DNA of 64,000 bases from JALORV01 sp035429805 (GTDB taxonomy: Bacteria > Pseudomonadota > Gammaproteobacteria > Burkholderiales > Burkholderiaceae_F): contig DAOMFL010000005.1 of NCBI GenBank assembly GCA_035429805.1, positions 1 to 64,000 of the forward strand, written 5' to 3'. A program made the translations under genes and the position numbers. Shown here piece by piece: positions 26,900 to 35,305 of the stretch; position 1 is the stretch's first letter; each line of letters begins with the position of its first letter. The notes under the pieces are model-generated. The model saw only the letters and a program-made list of their open reading frames with translations. It was not told where the DNA came from and made no database searches.

Positions 26900-27639
26900 G
26901 CTTCGTCCCCGAGGTAGACCGCACGCACGCCGGCGTCCGCTCGCACCGTCTCTGGCGTGCCGTCCGCGATGAGCCGGCCACGCGACATGACGAGCACACG
27001 CTCCGCAAATCCGAACACGACGTCCATGCTGTGCTCGGTGAACAGCACCGTCATGCCGCGCGCACGGGCCAGTTCGACGACAAGTGACATCAGCGCCGTG
27101 CGCTCGCCCGGCGCCATGCCGGCGGTCGGCTCGTCCATCAGCAGCAGCCGCGGCGCGGCCGCCAGCGCGAGCGCAAGCTCGAGGCGCTTCAGATCGCCGT
27201 AGGCCAGGGTCGCGGCCGGCACGCTCTCCCGCCCGCCGAGACCCACCTGCTGCAGCAGCCGCTGCGCCGGCACCAGCACGCGCCGGTCGAGCGCAACACC
27301 GGGCGACATGGCGACACCGGCTGCGACCAGCAGCGCAAGCTGCGCATTCTGCAGCACCGTCATCGAAGCAAAGGTCTGCGCGACCTGAAAGGTGCGGCCG
27401 ATGCCCGCCTGCGTCCTCTCCGCAGTCGGCACGCCGACCAGTGTGCGCCCTTCGAACTCGATCTCTCCGGCGTCCGGCACGAGCTGCCCGTCGACGAGGT
27501 TGAAGAGCGTCGACTTGCCGGCGCCGTTGGGCCCGATCAGCGCGGTGATGCTGCCCGGCTCGAGCGTGAACGAGACCGTATCGACGGCGCGCACGCCGCC
27601 GAACGCACGCGCGAGCCCCACGACGCGCAGCTCGTTCAC
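26896..27639 (-). CDS. livG: Branched-chain amino acid-type ABC transporter ATP-binding protein LivG
   Basis: A 247-residue ATPase. Walker A is GPNGAGKSTLFNLV, the LivG-type ARTFQVAQTF-like segment is present as GIGRTFQVAQTFASMTVLQN, and Walker B is PRLLLMDEPTAGMAP. The usual LSGGQ is degenerate, reading LAYGDLKRLELALAL, as is common for LivG. The GTG start at 27639 overlaps the permease stop (GTGA, 27636-27639). A much longer frame running upstream is a shadow of the permease and is rejected. The protein starts MNELRVVGLARAFGG. Confidence 0.92.
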   Translation of the reverse strand: MNELRVVGLARAFGGVRAVDTVSFTLEPGSITALIGPNGAGKSTLFNLVDGQLVPDAGEIEFEGRTLVGVPTAERTQAGIGRTFQVAQTFASMTVLQNAQLALLVAAGVAMSPGVALDRRVLVPAQRLLQQVGLGGRESVPAATLAYGDLKRLELALALAAAPRLLLMDEPTAGMAPGERTALMSLVVELARARGMTVLFTEHSMDVVFGFAERVLVMSRGRLIADGTPETVRADAGVRAVYLGDEA

Positions 27640-29468
27640 GCCGCCCTCGCGGCCCGCTCGCGCAGGAAACCGACGATGCCGCGCGGGGCCACGATCACCA
27701 GCACGACGATGGCAAGTCCGAGCCAGAGGCGCCAGTACTCGGTATGCCGCGTCAGTTCGGTGGCGAGGCCGTGATAGGCCACGGCGCCGACGACCGGCCC
27801 CGAGACCGTCTGCAGCCCGCCCAGCAGGACCATGACCAGCGCATCGACAGAGACCGGAATCGACAGGGAATTCGGGAACACGGCGCCCTTCTGGAAAGCC
27901 TGTAAGGCTCCGGCCAGCCCGCCGAATGCGCCACCGGCAACGAACGCGAGCCACTGGACCTTCCTGACGTTTATGCCCAGGGCCGAAGCGCGTTCCGGCG
28001 CGTCGCGCGTCGCGCGCAGCGCAAAGCCGAACGGCGCCAGTGCCGCGCGCCGCAGCACGAGGAGCGAGATTCCGACGATCACAAGCGTCGCCAGGTAGTA
28101 CGCCCAGCGCGCCGCGGTCGGCGGCCAGACTCCAAGCAGGCCGTTGTCTCCGCCGGTGACTCCGACCCACTGCACTGCGATCGACCACAGGATCTGCGCG
28201 AACGCGAGCGTCAGCATTGCCGCATAGACGCCGTGTGCACGCAGAACGAAGAAGCCGGCCAGCGCCGCCGCGAGCCCTGCTGCAAACGGAGCAAGCGCGA
28301 GCGCAGCAGCGAACGGAGCTCCGATGTCCTTCACGAGTAGCGCCGCCACATAGGCGCCCATACCGAAGAACGCGGCGTGACCGAACGACACGAGTCCGCC
28401 GTGTCCCATGAAGAGCTGCAGACTGGTCGCAAACAGCGCGAGGATCGCCATCTCCGTGCCGACGACCAGCGCATAGTCGCCCAGCGCCAGCGGCAGCGCG
28501 CACGCCACGACGGTGGCCAGCAGCACGATCCACCACTGGCGCGGCCGGAGCACCAGGAACGGCGGATGCGTCGCCGCGCGCACGGTACGCGCCGATGAGT
28601 CCGCCCGGCCCGCCAGGCCGTAGGGGCGCACGATCAGCGTGACTGCCATCACGACGAAGATCAGCACGAGGGTCGACTGCGGCAGCAGCCAGATGCCGAA
28701 TGCGTGCAGCACGCCGATTGCCAGAGAGGCCCAGAACGCGCCGGTGATCGAACCGAGGCCGCCGACGACGACCACGACGAAAGCCTCGACGAGGATCGTC
28801 AGATCCATCTGCAGGTTCACGGTCTCGCGTGGAATCTGCAACGCGCCGGCCAGCCCGGCCAGTCCCGCGCCGAGCGCGAACACGGTGGTGAAAAGCCGCC
28901 GTTCGTTGATGCCGAGCGCAGCGGCCATCTCGCGGTCCTGCGTGGCCGCGCGCACGACCGTGCCCCAGCGCGTGCGCCGGAACAGCCACCAGAGTGCCGC
29001 GAACATCAGCGGGCCGACCGCCGTGAGCAGCATGTTGTATTCCGGGACCAGGGCGTCACCGACCGCGATGGCACCCTTCAGTCCCGGCGCGCGCGGCGCA
29101 AACAGCTCTTCCGGCCCCCAGGCTGCCAGCACGAGGTCCTGGATGACGAGCGCGATGCCGAACGTCGCCAGCAGCTGGAATATTTCCGGCGCGGCATAGA
29201 TGCGCCGCAGGATCACGAGCTCGAGCACGATTCCGACCACTGCGACGGCCAGCGCCGCAAGCAGCAGTCCGCCGAAGAACGCGAGCGGAGTCGCCGGAAG
29301 CATTGCTGTCAGGGTCACGGCGAAATAGGCGCCCAGCATGTACAGCGCGCCGTGGGCAAAGTTGACGACGCGCGTGACGCCGAAGATCAGCGTCAGTCCT
29401 GCGCTGACGAGAAACAGCGTCGAGCCGTAGGAGAGACCCGCGAGGAGCTGCCCGAGTACGAGATCCAA
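27636..29468 (-). CDS. Fused LivH-LivM permease of a branched-chain amino acid-type ABC importer
   Basis: A 610-residue protein in which both permease subunits are joined. Residues 1-290 are LivH-like (LSYGSTLFLVSAGLTLIFGV, VVNFAHGALYMLGAYF, GLGSITGAFWASLAIGVLHA). After a short linker rich in Arg and Ala, residues about 305-600 are LivM-like (GHGGLVSFGHAAFFGMGAYV, GINVRKVQWLAFVAGGAFGG, LGGLQTVSGPVVGAVAY). Some 16-18 hydrophobic segments are present. Separate livH and livM genes are the norm; fusions occur in some importers for amides, urea and other compounds, so the substrate need not be leucine. It starts 58 bases after the binding-protein gene and overlaps livG. Confidence 0.92.
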   Translation of the reverse strand: MDLVLGQLLAGLSYGSTLFLVSAGLTLIFGVTRVVNFAHGALYMLGAYFAVTLTAMLPATPLAFFGGLLLAALAVAVVGIVLELVILRRIYAAPEIFQLLATFGIALVIQDLVLAAWGPEELFAPRAPGLKGAIAVGDALVPEYNMLLTAVGPLMFAALWWLFRRTRWGTVVRAATQDREMAAALGINERRLFTTVFALGAGLAGLAGALQIPRETVNLQMDLTILVEAFVVVVVGGLGSITGAFWASLAIGVLHAFGIWLLPQSTLVLIFVVMAVTLIVRPYGLAGRADSSARTVRAATHPPFLVLRPRQWWIVLLATVVACALPLALGDYALVVGTEMAILALFATSLQLFMGHGGLVSFGHAAFFGMGAYVAALLVKDIGAPFAAALALAPFAAGLAAALAGFFVLRAHGVYAAMLTLAFAQILWSIAVQWVGVTGGDNGLLGVWPPTAARWAYYLATLVIVGISLLVLRRAALAPFGFALRATRDAPERASALGINVRKVQWLAFVAGGAFGGLAGALQAFQKGAVFPNSLSIPVSVDALVMVLLGGLQTVSGPVVGAVAYHGLATELTRHTEYWRLWLGLAIVVLVIVAPRGIVGFLRERAARAA

Positions 29469-29526
29469 GAACTGCGCCCCGTGCAGGTCGTGGCGGCCGC
29501 AGCCGTCGCCGTCGTCCGCGATTCCG

Positions 29527-30738
29527 CTACTTCATCGCCTCGGCCGGGCGCCGGGCCCGCACCTCGGCATCGGTCGGAAGGAAGTCCTTGCCGTCGGCGT
29601 AGCGCCAGTCGACCATCGTGCCCTTGCCTGCGCGCTGGTCGAGCTTGCCGACATAGGCGCCCATCGTCGACTGCTGGTCGAGCGCACGGAAAGTCGCCGG
29701 CCCGAACGGCGTCGACCACGTCAGACCGCGCAGCGCGACGATCAGCTTTTCGGTGTCCAGCGACTTCGCCTTGCGGATCGCCTCGAAGATCGCGCTGAAC
29801 GTCGCATAGCCGACTACGGATCCGAGCCGCGGATTTTCGTTGTAGCGCCTGTAATAGGCATTGAAGAACTTCGCGTGCTCCGGTGTCGCAATCTGGTCCC
29901 ATGGGTAGCCGGTCACGACCCAGCCCCGGGGCGTTTCGTCCTTCAGCACGTCGAGGTATTCCGGCTCGCCCGACAGCAGGCTCACGACCGGCACGCGCGG
30001 GAACAGTCCGCGCAGGTTCCCTTCGCGCACGAGGCGCGGCAAGTCAGCGCCGAACGTCACGTTGAAGATCGCATCCGGCCGGGCCGCGATCAGCGCCTGC
30101 ACGGTGCCGGCGGCCTCGAGCTTGCCCAGCGCCGGCCACTGCTCGGCGACGAATTCCACGTCCGGGCGGCGCGCCTTCAGCAGTGCCTTGAAGCTGGCCA
30201 CCGCGGACTGGCCGTACTCGTAATTGGGCGCGACGATCGCCCACCGCCTGGCGGGCAGCTTGGCGGCCTCGTCGACCAGCATCGCCGACTGCATGTAGGT
30301 GCTCGGTCGCAGACGGAAGGTGTAGCGGTTGCCCTTTTCCCACACCATGGCGTCGGTGAGCGGCTCCGCGGCTACGAAAAGCACCTTGTTTCGCAGCGCG
30401 AATTCCGCCACCGCAAGGCCAACGTTCGACAGGAATGTCCCCGTCAGCAACGCAACTTTTTCGTTGGACACAAGTTCGGTCGCGAGGCGGATCGCGTCGT
30501 CGGGCTTGCCCGCGTCGTCGCGCGAGACGACTTCCACCCTGCGCCCGAGCAGCCCGCCCGCAGCGTTGGCCTCTTCGACCGCCAGCTGCCAGCCGTTGCG
30601 ATAAGGCACCGTGAACTGCGGAATCGTCGAATAGCTGTTGATCTCGCCGATGCGGATCGGTGGCGCGGCCTGCGCAAGCACAGGGCGCGCGGCAAGTGCG
30701 GCCGCGCCGATAAGCAGGATGTCGCGTCGCGTGGTCAT
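29527..30738 (-). CDS. ABC transporter substrate-binding protein (LivJ-type) with Tat-like signal
   Basis: A 403-residue type I periplasmic binding protein. The N-terminus TTRRDILLIGAAALAARPVLAQA is a twin-arginine-like signal with cleavage after AQA. The mature part starts IRIGEINSYSTIPQFT and has the LivJ-type features NAAGGLLGRRVEVVSRDDAG and ATPEHAKFFNAYYRRYNENP, which are found in the amide/branched-chain group. There is no recognisable determinant for a particular ligand. It is the first gene of the cluster: the permease, ATPases and seven metabolic genes follow on the same strand with gaps of 58 bases or less. Confidence 0.9.
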   Translation of the reverse strand: MTTRRDILLIGAAALAARPVLAQAAPPIRIGEINSYSTIPQFTVPYRNGWQLAVEEANAAGGLLGRRVEVVSRDDAGKPDDAIRLATELVSNEKVALLTGTFLSNVGLAVAEFALRNKVLFVAAEPLTDAMVWEKGNRYTFRLRPSTYMQSAMLVDEAAKLPARRWAIVAPNYEYGQSAVASFKALLKARRPDVEFVAEQWPALGKLEAAGTVQALIAARPDAIFNVTFGADLPRLVREGNLRGLFPRVPVVSLLSGEPEYLDVLKDETPRGWVVTGYPWDQIATPEHAKFFNAYYRRYNENPRLGSVVGYATFSAIFEAIRKAKSLDTEKLIVALRGLTWSTPFGPATFRALDQQSTMGAYVGKLDQRAGKGTMVDWRYADGKDFLPTDAEVRARRPAEAMK

Positions 30739-30859
30739 GCGGACCTTCCAGAGGGGAAAACGGCCAGCCCGCGGGGCTGCGTCAGCTAGAATACCGGCTT
30801 TGCCGCGAGTGCATTTTCCCTAGTGCGCGGCGCAAAACGGAAACGACAGGAGCTGCTCG

Positions 30860-31183
30860 ATGACGCACGTCGTCACCGAATCGTGCATCAAGTGCAAGTA
30901 CACCGACTGCGTGGATGTCTGCCCGGTGGACTGCTTCCGCGAAGGACCGAACTTCCTGTCGATCGACCCCGACGAGTGCATCGACTGCGCAGTGTGCATT
31001 CCGGAGTGCCCGGTGAACGCCATTTACGCCGAGGAAGACGTCCCGGAGGACCAGCGCGACTTCATCAAGCTGAATGTCGAATTGTCCAGGCAGTGGCCGT
31101 CGATCACGCGCATGAAACCCCATCCCGCCGACGCGGACGAATGGAAGGACGTGCGCGACAAGCGCCACCTTCTGGAGAAGTAG
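30860..31183 (+). CDS. fdxA: Seven-iron ferredoxin FdxA (3Fe-4S + 4Fe-4S)
   Basis: A 107-residue ferredoxin. The first cluster region is CIKCKYTDCVDVCPVDCF and the second CIDCAVCIPECP; the extra Cys and spacing in the first (Cys9, Cys12, Cys17, Cys21, Cys25) are those of Azotobacter-type 7Fe ferredoxins. The C-terminal part after NAIYAEEDVPED contains the usual helix with Trp. It is a small soluble electron carrier in the cytoplasm; its partner is unknown. The ATG at 30860 has ACAGGAG upstream. It is divergent from the ABC binding-protein gene. Confidence 0.95.
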   Translation: MTHVVTESCIKCKYTDCVDVCPVDCFREGPNFLSIDPDECIDCAVCIPECPVNAIYAEEDVPEDQRDFIKLNVELSRQWPSITRMKPHPADADEWKDVRDKRHLLEK

Positions 31184-31233
31184 CCTTCCGGCAACGCTGC
31201 ACCGGTGAGACCGCCGAAAATTGGTCAGACCAC

Positions 31234-31261
31234 TTGCCTGTATGCTGCGGCCGCGCATAAT
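31234..31261 (+). promoter_or_regulatory. Candidate sigma70 promoter of phaZ
   Basis: TTGCCT (31234-31239) and CATAAT (31256-31261) are separated by 16 bases, 76 bases before the phaZ start and after the fdxA stop. The -10 box has five of six consensus bases. This suggests phaZ is transcribed on its own. Confidence 0.45.
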
Positions 31262-31337
31262 GCGCGGGGCGCGTCGGCAAGGCTGGCGGCCTGTCCACAC
31301 GCCTCGGGGGTGTAGCGGAACATGAGCGGAGCGACGC

Positions 31338-32570
31338 GTGCTTTATCACCTGCATGAACTGCAGCGCCGTTTCCTGAACCCGCTTTCGGTGTGGGCGCAG
31401 GCGACTTCCGAACTCTTCTCCAGCCCCTACAGCCCGCTGGCCTACACGCCGCTGTCGCGGCGCCTTTCGGCCGGCTACGAACTGCTGCACCGGATCGGCA
31501 AGCACTACGAGAAGCCGGAATTCGGCCTCAAGACGACGCAGGTCGGCGGTGCGGACATTCCGGTCGTCGAGGAAGTCGCGATCGAGAAGCCATTTTGCCG
31601 GCTGCTGCACTTCAAGCGCGTGTTCCCGGCGAAGCTGAAGCGAGCCGCCGACCCGCAGGTGCTGATCGTTGCACCGCTATCGGGCCATCACTCGACGCTG
31701 CTGCGCGACACCGTCCGCGCACTGCTGCCGGAACACGACGTCTGGATCACCGACTGGATCGACGCGCGCCTGGTGCCGATCACGGCCGGACCGTTCCACC
31801 TCGACGACTACGTCGAGTACGTCATCGAGTTCGTGCGCGCGCTCGGTCCCGACGTGCATCTGATCTCCGTGTGCCAGCCGACGGTGCCCGTCCTGGCGGC
31901 AGTGTCGCTGATGGCGAGCAACAAGGATCCGAAGCTGCCGAAGTCGATGACGATGATGGGCGGGCCGATCGACACGCGCAGGAGCCCGACCCAGGTGAAC
32001 GCGCTGGCCATGCGCAAGAACTTCGACTGGTTCGAGAACACCGTGATCTTCAAGGTGCCGTCGGCGTATCCCGGCTACCTGCGCAAGGTCTATCCGGGCT
32101 TCCTGCAGCACGCCGGGTTCGTCGCGATGAACCCCGACCGGCACCTCAATTCGCACTGGGACTACTACCTCGACCTTGTCAAGGGCGATATGGACGATGT
32201 CGAGAGCCATCGCTCCTTCTACGACGAGTACAACGCGGTGCTGGACCTTCCGGCGGAGTACTACCTCGATACGATCAGGATCGTGTTCCAGGAGCATCGC
32301 CTGCCCAACGGCACCTGGGATGTACGTGGTCAGCGCGTGAAGCCCGAGGACATCACGTCGGTGGCGCTTTTCACCATCGAGGGCGAACTGGACGACATCT
32401 CGGGCAGCGGCCAGACGAAGGCTGCGCATGACCTCTGCAAGGGCATTCCGAAGACAAGGAAGCAGCACCTGACGGCGCAGGGAGCCGGACACTACGGCAT
32501 CTTCAGCGGCCGCCGCTGGCGCGAACAGATCGCGCCGCAGATCCACGACTTCATCCGCGCCCACGCCTGA
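31338..32570 (+). CDS. phaZ: Intracellular polyhydroxybutyrate depolymerase
   Basis: A 410-residue depolymerase that mobilises native PHB granules. The sequence aligns by eye with the Ralstonia eutropha PhaZ1 family: LYHLHELQRRFLNPL at the start, QVLIVAPLSGHHSTLLRDTV (oxyanion region), and the nucleophile elbow ISVCQPTVP with Cys179, the family replacing Ser by Cys. The Asp is in TIEGELDDISGSGQTKAAHD, and the His in GAGHYGIFSGRRW. No signal peptide, in line with a cytoplasmic granule enzyme. The start is GTG at 31338 with a weak GGAG site. Together with the PHA-system protein at 18497 it implies that the host makes PHA, though phaC is not in the window. Confidence 0.95.
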   Translation: MLYHLHELQRRFLNPLSVWAQATSELFSSPYSPLAYTPLSRRLSAGYELLHRIGKHYEKPEFGLKTTQVGGADIPVVEEVAIEKPFCRLLHFKRVFPAKLKRAADPQVLIVAPLSGHHSTLLRDTVRALLPEHDVWITDWIDARLVPITAGPFHLDDYVEYVIEFVRALGPDVHLISVCQPTVPVLAAVSLMASNKDPKLPKSMTMMGGPIDTRRSPTQVNALAMRKNFDWFENTVIFKVPSAYPGYLRKVYPGFLQHAGFVAMNPDRHLNSHWDYYLDLVKGDMDDVESHRSFYDEYNAVLDLPAEYYLDTIRIVFQEHRLPNGTWDVRGQRVKPEDITSVALFTIEGELDDISGSGQTKAAHDLCKGIPKTRKQHLTAQGAGHYGIFSGRRWREQIAPQIHDFIRAHA

Positions 32571-32637
32571 GGGCGGCCGGCCGCTGCCGGAGAACGTCCC
32601 CAACCGGGTTCCGACCGCTGCATGGCGGCTTCTGAAG

Positions 32638-33297
32638 ATGGCAATCACCGCCGAACTCGCCGGCCGCATCGACGCATTACTCCCCCAGACGCAGTGCACG
32701 AAGTGCGGCTACAGCGGCTGCCGTCCGTACGCGGAGGCAATCGCCGCCGGGCTGGCCGACATCAACCAGTGTCCGCCGGGCGGAGCCGCCGGCATCGCGC
32801 GGCTCGCTGCGCTGACGGGCCGGCCGGCCCGGCCACTGAACCCGTCCCACGGCGCCGAACGGCCGCTGCACGTGGCCGTCATCGACGAGCCGCTCTGCAT
32901 CGGCTGCACGCTCTGCATCCAGGCGTGTCCGGTGGACGCAATCGTCGGCGCGGCGCGCGTGATGCACTCCGTCGTCGCCGAATGGTGCAATGGCTGCGAC
33001 CTGTGCCTGCCAGCGTGCCCCATGGACTGCATCACGATGGTTCCGGTGCAGCCGTTCCGTGCGTGGACAGACGCCGACGCGCGCTGGTCGCGGGAGCGGC
33101 ACGAGGCGCGGCGCGAGCGGCTGGACCGCGAACTCCTCGAACGCGAGCAGACTCTGCTGCGCAAGGCGCAGGCCAGGCTCGGCGAGATCGGTGAGCGCGA
33201 CGATCTCGCTCCTGACGACGTCGCGCGCAGGCGCGCCGTCGTGCAGGCAGCCATCGAACGGGCACGCGCGCGGCGCCTGCAGGCGACCAAGTCATGA
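32638..33297 (+). CDS. RsxB/RnfB-like iron-sulfur protein
   Basis: A 219-residue protein. An N-terminal 4Fe-4S domain has the RnfB-type Cys pattern CTKCGYSGC with a further Cys in NQCPPGG. Two ferredoxin clusters follow (CIGCTLCIQACPVDAI and CNGCDLCLPACPMDCI), then a charged, coiled-coil-like C-terminal region of about 80 residues rich in Arg and Glu. It lacks the N-terminal membrane helix of true RnfB. Betaproteobacteria often carry this soluble form, annotated as RsxB, immediately before nth, as here: its stop overlaps the nth start (ATGA, 33294-33297). An electron-transfer role, perhaps to Fe-S or redox sensors, is inferred. Confidence 0.88.
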   Translation: MAITAELAGRIDALLPQTQCTKCGYSGCRPYAEAIAAGLADINQCPPGGAAGIARLAALTGRPARPLNPSHGAERPLHVAVIDEPLCIGCTLCIQACPVDAIVGAARVMHSVVAEWCNGCDLCLPACPMDCITMVPVQPFRAWTDADARWSRERHEARRERLDRELLEREQTLLRKAQARLGEIGERDDLAPDDVARRRAVVQAAIERARARRLQATKS

Positions 33298-33971
33298 ACC
33301 CGGCCAAGCGGCGTGCGATCTACGAGCGGCTGCGGAGCCTGAATCCGAATCCGAAGTCCGAGCTCGAATTCGGCAGCGCGTACCAGCTGCTCGTCGCCGT
33401 CGTGCTCTCGGCACAGGCCACCGACAAGAGCGTGAACCTGGCCACGCGCCGGCTGTTCAGGGTCGCACCGACGCCGGCGCGGATGGTTGCGCTCGGCGAG
33501 GAAGGCCTGATCGAGTACATAAAGACGATCGGCCTGTTCCGCACCAAGGCGAAGAACGTGGTCGCGCTCTCGCGCCTGCTGCTGGAGCGGCACGGCGGCG
33601 AGGTGCCGCGCGACCGCGAGGCGCTGCAGGACCTCCCCGGCGTCGGCCGCAAGACGGCCAACGTCGTGCTGAACGTGGCCTTCGGCGAACCGACGATTGC
33701 CGTCGACACGCATATCTTCCGCGTGGCCAACCGGACCGGGATTGCGCCCGGCGTCGACGTCGAAGCAGTCGAGCAGCGGCTCGAGAAGTTCACGCCCGAC
33801 GAGTTCCGCAGGGACGCGCACCACTGGCTGATCCTGCACGGCCGTTACATCTGCAAGGCGCGCACCCCTGAGTGCTGGCGCTGCCCGATCGCCGGGTGGT
33901 GTGAGTACCGGCCCAAGAGTCCGGCGCCGGAATCCGCGCGGTCGGGCTTTCCGCCGAAAATGGACGCCTGA
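33294..33971 (+). CDS. nth: Endonuclease III
   Basis: A 225-residue DNA glycosylase/AP lyase for oxidised pyrimidines. The helix-hairpin-helix LPGVGRKTANVVLN carries catalytic Lys120, and VDTHIFRVANR carries Asp138. The 4Fe-4S cluster ligands are Cys187, Cys194, Cys197 and Cys203, with the usual 6-2-5 spacing. The extra tail after the cluster is short (about 20 residues). The start overlaps the RsxB-like gene stop by four bases, and DUF1841 follows after two bases, so the three form one operon. Confidence 0.97.
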   Translation: MNPAKRRAIYERLRSLNPNPKSELEFGSAYQLLVAVVLSAQATDKSVNLATRRLFRVAPTPARMVALGEEGLIEYIKTIGLFRTKAKNVVALSRLLLERHGGEVPRDREALQDLPGVGRKTANVVLNVAFGEPTIAVDTHIFRVANRTGIAPGVDVEAVEQRLEKFTPDEFRRDAHHWLILHGRYICKARTPECWRCPIAGWCEYRPKSPAPESARSGFPPKMDA

Positions 33972-33973
33972 GC

Positions 33974-34417
33974 GTGTTCACGCCGACGAAGGAGGAAGTC
34001 CGCCGTTTCTTCCGGGACACCTGGGAAAAGCACCGGCAGCAGCAGATCCTGACGCCGCTCGAGACCATGGCGCTCGACTGGATTCTCGAGCACGCCGAGT
34101 ATCACGCGCTGCTCGAAAGCGGCGCCGCGGAGACCGCAGAATTCCGCATCGAGGACGGCCAGGCCAATCCGTTTCTGCACCTGTCGATGCACCTGGCGGT
34201 GGCCGAGCAGTTGTCGATCGACCAGCCTCCCGGCATCCGCACCGCCTATGAGCGGCTGGTGCAGCGACGCGGCGATGCCCACGCCGCTGCGCACGACGTC
34301 ATGCAATGCCTGGGTGAAGTCGTCTGGGCTGCTCAGCGCAGTGGCAGCGCACTGCCCCCGGACGCAATGACGGCGCAGTACCTCGAATGCCTGGCGCGCC
34401 GCGCCAGTCGCGACTGA
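33974..34417 (+). CDS. DUF1841 family protein
   Basis: A 147-residue protein of unknown function matching the DUF1841 family of beta- and gammaproteobacteria: FTPTKEEVRRFFRDTWEKHR at the start, ALDWILEHAEYHALL, and PFLHLSMHLAVAEQLSIDQP with a conserved His. It is predicted helical and cytoplasmic. The GTG start at 33974 lies two bases after the nth stop, so it is co-transcribed with nth. It converges on the cytochrome genes. A link to DNA repair is suggested only by position. Confidence 0.85.
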   Translation: MFTPTKEEVRRFFRDTWEKHRQQQILTPLETMALDWILEHAEYHALLESGAAETAEFRIEDGQANPFLHLSMHLAVAEQLSIDQPPGIRTAYERLVQRRGDAHAAAHDVMQCLGEVVWAAQRSGSALPPDAMTAQYLECLARRASRD

Positions 34418-34445
34418 CCCCGCCCGCGGGAGACAGGTCGCGCGC

Positions 34446-34775
34446 TCAGCGCTTGCTGTTGTCGAGCGGCCCCGGCAGGCTGCTCAGGTAGGCCGCAAGG
34501 TTCTGGATGTCCGCCCGTGACAGTGGTTTCGCCTGCCCCGCCATGATCACGTTCTTGCGTGCTCCGGTCTGGTAGTCCCGCAGCGCCTTCTCAAGATAGT
34601 CGTAGTACTGGCCCGCGAGCTTCGGGTAGGTGGGGTCGATCGGACTGACGAAGTCCTTGCCGTGGCACGCGGCGCACTGCGCCTGCGCCAGTTCCTGGCC
34701 CTTCGCGATATCTGCGGCCTGCGCCGATGCGGCGACGAGAGCGGCTGTGGCCGCGACGATGAGTCTGGTCTTCAT
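34446..34775 (-). CDS. Class I cytochrome c (c4/c5-like), exported
   Basis: A 109-residue periplasmic cytochrome. The signal peptide ends at ASAQA; haem attachment is CAACHGKDF. The likely Met ligand lies in VIMAGQAKPLSRAD, and the terminal helix is IQNLAAYLSSLPG. Length and motifs match one half of a diheme cytochrome c4. It follows a second single-haem cytochrome gene after 12 bases on the same strand, so the two may form a pair that transfers electrons to a terminal oxidase. Confidence 0.9.
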   Translation of the reverse strand: MKTRLIVAATAALVAASAQAADIAKGQELAQAQCAACHGKDFVSPIDPTYPKLAGQYYDYLEKALRDYQTGARKNVIMAGQAKPLSRADIQNLAAYLSSLPGPLDNSKR

Positions 34776-34787
34776 GATCCGGCTCGC

Positions 34788-35120
34788 TTACTTGCCACGG
34801 GCCGCGTAGTACGCAGCCACCGCAGTGATTTGCTGGTCCGTCAGCCCCTTGGCGATACCCATCATCGTCGGATGGCTGCGGCTGCCCTCGCGGTACTCCT
34901 TCAGCACTGTCTCGATGTACTGCTGCGACTGGCCCCCGATCTTGGGCACGCGATAGACCTGCGGGAACGACGCCTGGTAACCCGGGATCGAGTGGCAGCC
35001 GATGCACATCGAGACGGGCGCATCGCCGGCCGCAGGCGCGGCGGCCTTCTTGTCCTGCGCCGCGGCCATCAGCGGCAGGGTCGCTGCAAGTGCGACGAGG
35101 AGCGGTCGGTTGAAGTTCAT
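34788..35120 (-). CDS. Class I cytochrome c (c4/c5-like), exported
   Basis: A 110-residue periplasmic cytochrome. The signal peptide ends around LMAAAQ; the haem site is CIGCHSIPGYQ; the likely Met ligand is in HPTMMGIAKGLTDQQ, and the final helix is ITAVAAYYAARGK. The ATG at 35120 is preceded by GGA-like bases; a longer frame to 35288 has no signal peptide in place and is not used. It precedes the other cytochrome gene by 12 bases, so both are translated from one message, and is divergent from the MoxR gene. Confidence 0.9.
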   Translation of the reverse strand: MNFNRPLLVALAATLPLMAAAQDKKAAAPAAGDAPVSMCIGCHSIPGYQASFPQVYRVPKIGGQSQQYIETVLKEYREGSRSHPTMMGIAKGLTDQQITAVAAYYAARGK

Positions 35121-35272
35121 CCGGAGATTCCGATCGTGGTTATCGTGCACCGGGGTACAAGGCGCACCGACGGATTCCTCGGCGGCTGCCCGGAGCAGCG
35201 CGCGATTGTAATCGACTCGGGCGGCCCCACGCCGTCGCCCGCGACGGCGACCGCTGCGACGGGACCCTTGCG

Positions 35273-35278
35273 TATACT
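35273..35278 (+). promoter_or_regulatory. Candidate -10 box of the MoxR-GNAT-VWA operon
   Basis: TATACT stands 28 bases before the MoxR start in the divergent region with the cytochrome genes. A TTG lies just upstream of it, but no -35 hexamer at the usual distance was seen. Weak call. Confidence 0.3.
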
Positions 35279-35305
35279 CGACCGCCACACCTCACGGGCG
35301 CGTCC

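Noticed and set aside
26896..28989. 697-codon minus-strand frame that contains livG at its end
   Set aside because: The first 450 codons overlap the permease in another frame and read as Arg-rich noise; only the last 247 codons from GTG 27639 are LivG.
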